A stretch of 64,000 nt of DNA. Source: Coniferiporia sulphurascens (taxonomy: Eukaryota > Basidiomycota > Agaricomycetes > Hymenochaetales > Hymenochaetaceae). The position numbers and the translations under genes were made by a program. Position 1 is the first letter of the stretch. Each line of letters begins with the position of its first letter. Where the stretch lies: the NCBI GenBank assembly GCA_002794785.1, contig NBBA01000003.1, forward strand, positions 186,001 to 250,000. The letters run 5' to 3'. A model generated the notes under the pieces. That model worked only from the letters and a program-made list of their open reading frames with translations. It searched no databases and was not told the origin of the DNA. Positions 57,626 through 64,000 of the stretch are shown piece after piece.

Positions 57626-59916
57626 TGTCTAAATTGGAAGGGTCTACGACGTACTTGTGGCATTTTCTTTTGCGTTGATCAAGGTAAGCTGCTTTGTACC
57701 GCTATATGGCCGGGCTAAACCTCTGTTATTTTTTTGACCCGTATAGCTGATTTTTCGTTGTCCAGCAAGTGCTTAGATTTCATAAGCCGGTTTCATTATG
57801 GTCCGTCTCGCAGTTAGCTATTCTTCATCATGCTGTGTATTGTAGACTTGCACGATTTGTCAGCTTGTCGTAAATTGTGAAAACTAGTGTTCCTTCATTT
57901 CCAGTTATTGTTCGTAGAATTAAGGTCTTTTCTGCCTTTGCCACTTTCTCTAAATCATTTGCCTTATAACCGGCCATCCTCTGTTTCTGATAAATGGTAC
58001 ATTCCCTCCAGTGTTGGTCTCCTGAGCCTCCAACACTCACTTTTTCACTCTTCGCCAAACTTTTTTTGTCTGTGTTGTAATTCGTTTTAGTTTGTTGCTG
58101 TACGTTATATATCTTTGCCTAGAATGCCTAGGGTATGTGTAGAAACTTCGAGGCGGTGCACTGCTAAGCTCAACCGGAGAGGAGTGAACGCAGTCTAGGA
58201 GCTGCCCACTAGTAGCTCCCCGTGTCCCCGTTCGTTCCCCAAAACTTTTGGAAGCTTCCGGCTTGCCAAAAGATGAGCACCCCCGGGCCGAACGTTCAGC
58301 ACCCGTCTGAAATCTTCATGGAACCGCAACCTCGATGCAATGGCAATCATAAACCCGGTGGCATTAGTCTGCCGGACGGGCCTAAACCGTTCTGAGGCTC
58401 GGGGTTAGGTGAGTTACCGTGAGTAGCTCCTTTTAGACCTCGTCTGGGATGAACTGCATTATCATCCGATCATCACGTAAGTTTAAGCGTCCGACGATTG
58501 AGTTTCCGCTGGCGTTCCTGACCTTTATGCCTCTACAGGCCAATGATCCCCGCGTTTTTTTGCGTGAGTCTCTCCCATATTAGACCGTGTTGTGACTGAA
58601 CCCTGTAGAAACTTTATAGTAAAAATGGCGGGCGAAATGATCGGATCTTGCGCCACAATTAGCATCTAACTATCTCACTCCTCATCTTTTCTTTCTCTTT
58701 CTTGCTATGGGCTACGAGACTCACGGTGTAATAAAGTGTCGGTAAAGTGCAGTACAAATTTATGAAGCCCGTCCCGTCAAAAAATTCGAGCTATCAATGG
58801 CTCATCGAGTCAGGCACCATCTATGGTAATACAATTTCAGCTAAACCGCCAATTACGCTGATGCAAGTGCATGACTTTCAAGTAATAGTAACGGATCTCG
58901 ATTTTATGGGCTGGCTCGGGCGGAACTTTAGTCAGCTCGAGCGCTGCTGTACTGTCTTCTTATGATAAGGCGACTGGTGTCTACTTTTCTGTTGTGTCCA
59001 TCAGGTGAGTCGAGTCGGCAAAAAAAGTTAATACTCTCTTTACCGACATACTTCAAGTTGTTTGCAGTGGTAGTCTGATACTCAAAGACCTACAGCTCAA
59101 TAGGCTTGGTGAAAGCACCGACTCACCGAGTCTGACTGAGATCTTTAAAGACCTTAGGAACTTCAAGTCGAACATGTTAAGCTGACGCTTTTTTCTAATA
59201 ATAGTATACAGTTAGATACCAAGCCCTCCTGGACACCCGCAATACTGTGTATAGAATAACACCCCGCCTTTCAACGGACGCCAATAGGATCCAAGTACCT
59301 GGATCTCAGCCAAAGTAAGGCGCTCTGAGAATTCGGCGTTCGCGGCTAAAATTCTCATAGTGACTCCGCCTGCAAGCATCGATCAAACGTAAGCTATTGG
59401 TAAATGTGACTTCTGCGCCTGATTTTCTCACATTTAGGACATCCATTCCTACTGTTATCGCCCTCCATTGAAATTCTTGCAGGGATGAGCAGCTTCAAAT
59501 TTCAAACTGGCGCTAAGTCGTATTCAAGTTGTTAGACGCACGTGTGCCTTTTCGTACGTAACACATTATGATAATGGTACCCCAGGTATGAGTCTTGACT
59601 GGCTCTGCAAGCTATACACGCGTGAGCAATCCTCTTACATGCCCTTAGTCAAAGATATTAACACAGCACCTAGTGTACTCCAGCCCGACACTTACAGTTT
59701 TACTAATGCACACGGAGAACACAATCATCGCAATTTCACTGATGCTAGTACTTCCGAATCCCCAACCAACCACTGAGAATTCAGTATGTTTGAAATTTAC
59801 GGCACTCATTTGACCGGATTTTGACTGCACTACTCCGCGGAGCCGACTTTGTCAATGTATAAATCAAAGGTCCTGTTTGGCGCTCTCATTTCGACCGACT
59901 TCTGTCTCGGTCAGTC
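57626..59916. other. Intergenic region with gene relics
   Basis: 2.3 kb between the two TLC genes. It contains leftover TLC 3' sequence up to about 57780 and a seven-helix relic at 58439-58538. No intact gene seen. Confidence 0.45.
58439..58538 (+). pseudogene. Relic of a fourth seven-helix gene copy
   Basis: This stretch matches, in the opposite orientation to the intact genes, the end of exon 10 and all of intron 10 of copy 2 (54014-53907). It includes the donor ATCATCACGTAAGTTTAAGC, the word GCTGGCGTTCCTGACCTTTATG and the acceptor CTACAG. Exon 11 does not follow. It is a broken fragment on the plus strand. Confidence 0.8.
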
Positions 59917-60862
59917 ATGACACTGTCATACGCCTTCCACTGGGCCTCTGTGCTTTCAGTCCTTTGTTCGTGCTTGTTCTACAACCTCGTAACACCCCAC
60001 TTCCACGACTCCAAACAAAAGGCATGGATAATAACATTTTTGTCAAGCATATCGATGTCACTGGGCAGCATGCCTTTTCTTTGGGAGTTCATCGTATCTG
60101 GAGCTAATATGCGCATTATGGGTAATGAGCATATTTTATCACAGTCGCTATGTGGCGCATTTCAAGGTTTCCTCCTCTCGGATCTCTTAATTGGGTCCCT
60201 CTGCTATCCAGAGCACCTTTCGCCTACGCTCGGGTGGACTCATCACCTTGTGTACGCACTCATTGCATCCTACGTCTCGTCTAGAGGGTGGTCACATTTG
60301 CTCTCCGTTTGTCTGTCGATGGAAATTCCAACATGCGTCCTCTCAATATCGTTCCTTTGGCCGCAGCTACGCCACGACATCCTCTTTGCGGTATCGTTTC
60401 TTTGGACACGTATTATTCTTCACGCAAGACTCTTGATTACAATGATTTCACCTCACACGAGAGTCGAAGTCACTGGCGGAAGCTTAATTCCAGCGCTACT
60501 CTTAGCGGCCGCATTTTCGGTACACGTATCCTGGTTTATACGTTCCGTTGCAGGTATATTACGTAGGGCCAAGGACCCGGATAGTGCAAAGTCCCGGGGC
60601 ACCAAATTGCCAGCGTTTTCATCCGGCGAGTTTATAAGAAAATTGGTCAATGCTGTCAATCGTTCGTACGTCAAAAGGTCATTTATACGCGGAACGAAGC
60701 ACATAACATGGATACTGGCAATACCAGTTTGCTTTACATTAGCCAAGGTAAGTCTATTTAGCCACTAGATTGGACTGAGCTATATATTTATCATTTCGTC
60801 GATTCTCGATTCTCCAGCTGGCACTTTGGTATCACCCATATCTGACAAATTTGGAAGATTAA
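59917..60862 (+). CDS. TLC-domain membrane protein, copy 2
   Basis: Predicted 291 aa, exons 59917-60747 and 60818-60862. It has the same TLC core as copy 1 (HFHDSKQKAW, LGWTHHLVYA, LSMEIPTCVLSISFLW), six or so membrane helices, and a further C-terminal basic loop plus a last helix that ends just before the intron. The 45-bp second exon encodes 14 residues and the stop. Conserved His-His fits the TLC family, whose members handle lipids in ER or Golgi membranes; the substrate is not evident. It lies on the opposite strand to the seven-helix copies and between two of them. Confidence 0.83.
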
Positions 60863-61843
60863 AGGCTTAGTGCCATGTCAAGCTCTTTCTCCAGATAGTG
60901 AGCCGTATTCCTTTTACTTGTACTTGTTCAAGAGCTCACACACTGACCGCCTCTTCAAATACAAGACTTGTGCATTGGGAGACTGTCGAACACGGAGGTT
61001 ACGTTCTATCCAGTGTTTGTATTCCTTTTGTCAGTAGCCCCTTGAGCTTTCTAAAGCTCCTCTACATCCTGGCGTCCTTCAATTTTTTTTCGCTCCGTCA
61101 ATGTAAATCTGTATAAATCTTGGTAGTAGCTTGCGCATATAACCACTTTTGGCAGTGCGTAAAACAAGGCAGCGGCAATCTTACTTTGGTGTGTCCAACT
61201 ATGATCCTAACTTTCTATTTATCAAAGTTTGTTTATCAAACTAGGCTATGCCTTCTCAATGGACTGCTGACACGGGGTCTGCGTCTCCCTTACATCACCC
61301 CTGACGAGACTCTGAATACTAGGCCGCGCATGCCCGCGCCCGCGCCCCGTCCGCACCCCGAATCAATATGCGTGTGAGCCATGACCCGCTTTTCTCTTTC
61401 ACAAGCTGTAAATTTCATCACAATAGTACTTACAACGCGAACGCAATCAGTCCTTGGGTTACTCCGATTTTGTCAGAGTCGGATCGGATCGTCCCGGTCA
61501 CCACGTGCTGCAACCAAATCTGTAGGAAAAATCGTTAAATAAAACATCTTTTTTATTTCCGGACTTGGGACTCTTCGATGGACCTATTTATCTTTCTTAA
61601 CTCCTCTGTTCATTTTAGTCTCTTTCTTTTGGTGTCTGAGATACGAGACAAAGAGCTATACAATGTTTAGAAGCCGAAATACAGTGAACTACAATTTACA
61701 AGATCTGTTCTAGCAGAGAATTTGAGTTACCGAAGATAAGAGACCGCAAATACAACAACAAAACAGAAAAGCTCGGATCGACCGGCGTGAAAACTTGAAT
61801 TGACCAGCGCAAAGAAATGTCCGTAGTACACTTGCAAGAGCCC
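60863..61843. other. Convergent intergenic region
   Basis: About 1 kb between converging genes. Frames at 60898-61116 and 61120-61377 (+) show no domain. Confidence 0.4.
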
Positions 61844-63482
61844 TTAAGCAAAGCTCAATTCGGACGTGGGTTTGGGTTTGGGTGATTCGACAACTTGGAT
61901 CGCTGCCGGTTTGCGCGTAATCCAGTGCCAAAGGCGGATAATACCCCACGCCTCCAACAAGTCCTGTATCGACGAATCGTCAGTCTATCCCTTCGTTAAT
62001 TCTGCCCCCTATGTAGAACCCACCCTTTGCGTCCCGAATATCAAGAATGCCGCCGTTGGGACTGTATGGCGAGGACGCGTGATCAGATTGGCCGCAATCA
62101 ATCCGAACTTAACTCACGGGATGATTGGATAATATATGGAAGCTCATCTCCTGCATGCGACCAAAAACTGATACAAGCTCTGATACAACGGCACAATTAG
62201 TTGCCCAGTCGTACCCTCACATTCTTTTTTGACACACTTACATGATTGAGAGGAAAGAGTAAACGCTAAAAACCCCGACGCGGATGACAAGGTGCAGAGG
62301 AGGCCCACCATTGCTCCTCATATTCACGAAAGCCTTATGCATACGATAAAGTTTGGTTGCAATGAGAGCTACAAATTCAAGTGACAGGCCTCAGATAGAT
62401 TTCTCAAGACGAAAGAGCCTGTCGGAGGAAAGACATACCCTCAAAAACTACGATAACAAACATTATCAAAGCCGCTAAAGCAGGGACGATGTCTCTAAAG
62501 GGTCATCAGCTGCGTGCATACGCGTAAGTTAAGGCTCATACACTTACACAATCCTCGAATTTATCGTGCAATAAAAAAGGTAACGGTTTCGGGATACCAG
62601 CTGAGAGTCGACTGAACCAAACTGCAGCGTATATAAGATTGGCATTGACCCTTCAGACATACTCGCAGAGCTCACCACAGCTATGAAGATAAGAAAAGCC
62701 ACAAAAGCCGCATATGGAGCAGCTAGCAACTTTAAGGTAATGAGCTGAGAGGTTCGATTGAGAAGAAATTTTTACACACCACATAATCCCTAACAGAACT
62801 GCGGTCGACAACCGACTTATTCATCGTCACGTCCCGCAGGGTAAGCCAGAGCTGCATGATAATCAGTTTCGATTAGTAAGTCTAGACATTAATCTAATCT
62901 GCACGCACATTGAGCACAAAAGATAGGCCTGCCATAGGCGTTCTACGTGAGGGAAAGAATCTGATGAATATTCAAAACTTGAAGTCGCGCAGTCAATTGG
63001 ACGTACAAAACAGCAGTCCCGTAAATCGAGGATGCCTGGAGAGTGCAGAGTCCTGATGGAGGCTCTTGGCCAAATTGTTTTCCTATATATAATCTACAGT
63101 AAAAGCGTGTTAGCGAGAAAATACGACTCTGTGCATTTGGTATTCTCACAGGACACGAAAGGACGTCGAGTAAATAACCCAGGTCACCAGAAAATTTACA
63201 AGCATTGGATGCCTTCGCACGCTTTTTGCGGTAAGGAACGTCAGGAGGACGATCGGCACGCCAACCTGCCCTCCAATTATCTGCAGCGAAAAGAACATAA
63301 CCGTGGCACTGATGCTGGGATGTTTTCCTTCTTCAGCAATGAACCGAGACTGGGAAACTTGAGTGAAGCAGAGCAATGCCAAAGTCAGCTTTTATAACTA
63401 CTGGGGTAAGGAGTTTGCGCTTACAGTGGTATTCATCGTCGCCGCGAGGAGGAAAGTAAAATGAGGAAAATCCAGCGAGCAT
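61844..63482 (-). CDS. Seven-helix membrane protein, cluster copy 3
   Basis: Predicted 329 aa in 12 exons: 63482-63425, 63357-63150, 63093-63007, 62942-62909, 62851-62780, 62729-62676, 62621-62548, 62494-62439, 62368-62242, 62179-62118, 62061-62024, 61963-61844. Exon lengths match copy 2 except for small differences in exons 2, 7 and 8. Blocks: GGQVGVPIVLLTFLTAKSVRR, IGKQFGQEPP, SVVDRSSVRDYV, KLYRMHKAFVNM, LPTAAFLIFGTQ and LLEAWGIIRLWHW, with a Pro/Lys-rich end. The start at 63482 was chosen by alignment with copy 2; the frame is open upstream without an ATG. It is closest to copy 2. Function unknown. Confidence 0.85.
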
Positions 63483-64000
63483 AATGGCGAGGCACTTCCA
63501 GAGAGCCACGACGATGCACTTATCGAAGAGGGCGATAGTCACTATTTGACCTGTACAGGTGAGCCGAGGCTGGGAAACCTGTCACTACAGTTTTACCACC
63601 ACACCTTCTTAAAAGATGTGTGTGGCGAATGAGGTCCTTGGTAACCCATGGAGACGGGATGGCCATTATCGGTACTTGATGAGGTCCGGCGTGGCGTACA
63701 ACCGATCCCACAATGCACACAAGAACAGATGCCGACGAGATGGCAACTCAAGCTGTGTGTTATGGATCAGGCTTGGAATTTCCCGATGAGGCCGGTTCGC
63801 CGATCAAGGTACGGCCGGCCCCACCCTAGACACCCCGCTGTGGGATGATTTCACCCTTTCTTAGTACCGAAGATCTCGCATACAGAGATAAATAACGAAA
63901 ACCCATTCAGGAATTAGAAGTACGCTCGGGCGGTGTTTGAAAGGTGAGTGGCGCCTACCTCCCGGTAGTATCCGCCGATACCCGACATCTTGTCTACAGG
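63483..64000. other. Right edge, promoter side of seven-helix copy 3
   Basis: 518 bp upstream of copy 3. Frames at 63520-63720 (-) and 63648-63848 (+) overlap and have no domain. Confidence 0.4.

Overview
The window is nuclear DNA of a filamentous basidiomycete, most likely an agaricomycete. Genes are split by many short introns, mostly 50-65 bp with GT..AG ends. Products typical of these fungi are present: alpha-1,3-glucanases (GH71), a membrane-anchored phospholipase B, a vacuolar HMT1-type ABC transporter, a fungal PDK1-type kinase and a family of seven-helix proteins. I assembled gene models by hand, checking splice sites and reading phase. All are predictions without transcript data.

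Layout. 0.6-20.6 kb: an Smr-domain protein (-), a small conserved-looking ORF (+), a 17-exon HMT1-like half ABC transporter (+), a tandem pair of glycine-rich RRM proteins (+), an MBIP1-like protein (+) and a small two-helix membrane protein (-). The two RRM genes are separated by a transposon nest at 11.6-15.7 kb. That nest is a 5'-truncated LINE with its own 11-bp target-site duplication and poly(A). It carries four separate solo LTR-like insertions of about 558 bp, each with a different intact 5-bp duplication.

20.6-32 kb: two tandem secreted GH71 alpha-1,3-glucanases (-) in gene-poor DNA. 32-42 kb: NAD kinase, a concentrative nucleoside transporter and the acetolactate synthase regulatory subunit (all +). 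These are housekeeping genes of cofactor, nucleoside and branched-chain amino acid metabolism. 42-50 kb: a PDK1-like kinase with a C-terminal PH domain (-) and a phospholipase B (+).

51.3-63.5 kb: an accessory cluster of three paralogous 12-exon seven-helix genes (-). Two TLC-domain genes (+) lie between the second and third copies, and part of a fourth seven-helix copy survives as a relic (+). The exon lengths of the three copies match almost exactly, so they are recent tandem copies. This cluster is the best candidate here for a poorly described system, but nothing in the sequence reveals its function.

No tRNA, rRNA, CRISPR array or prokaryotic-type operon was seen.
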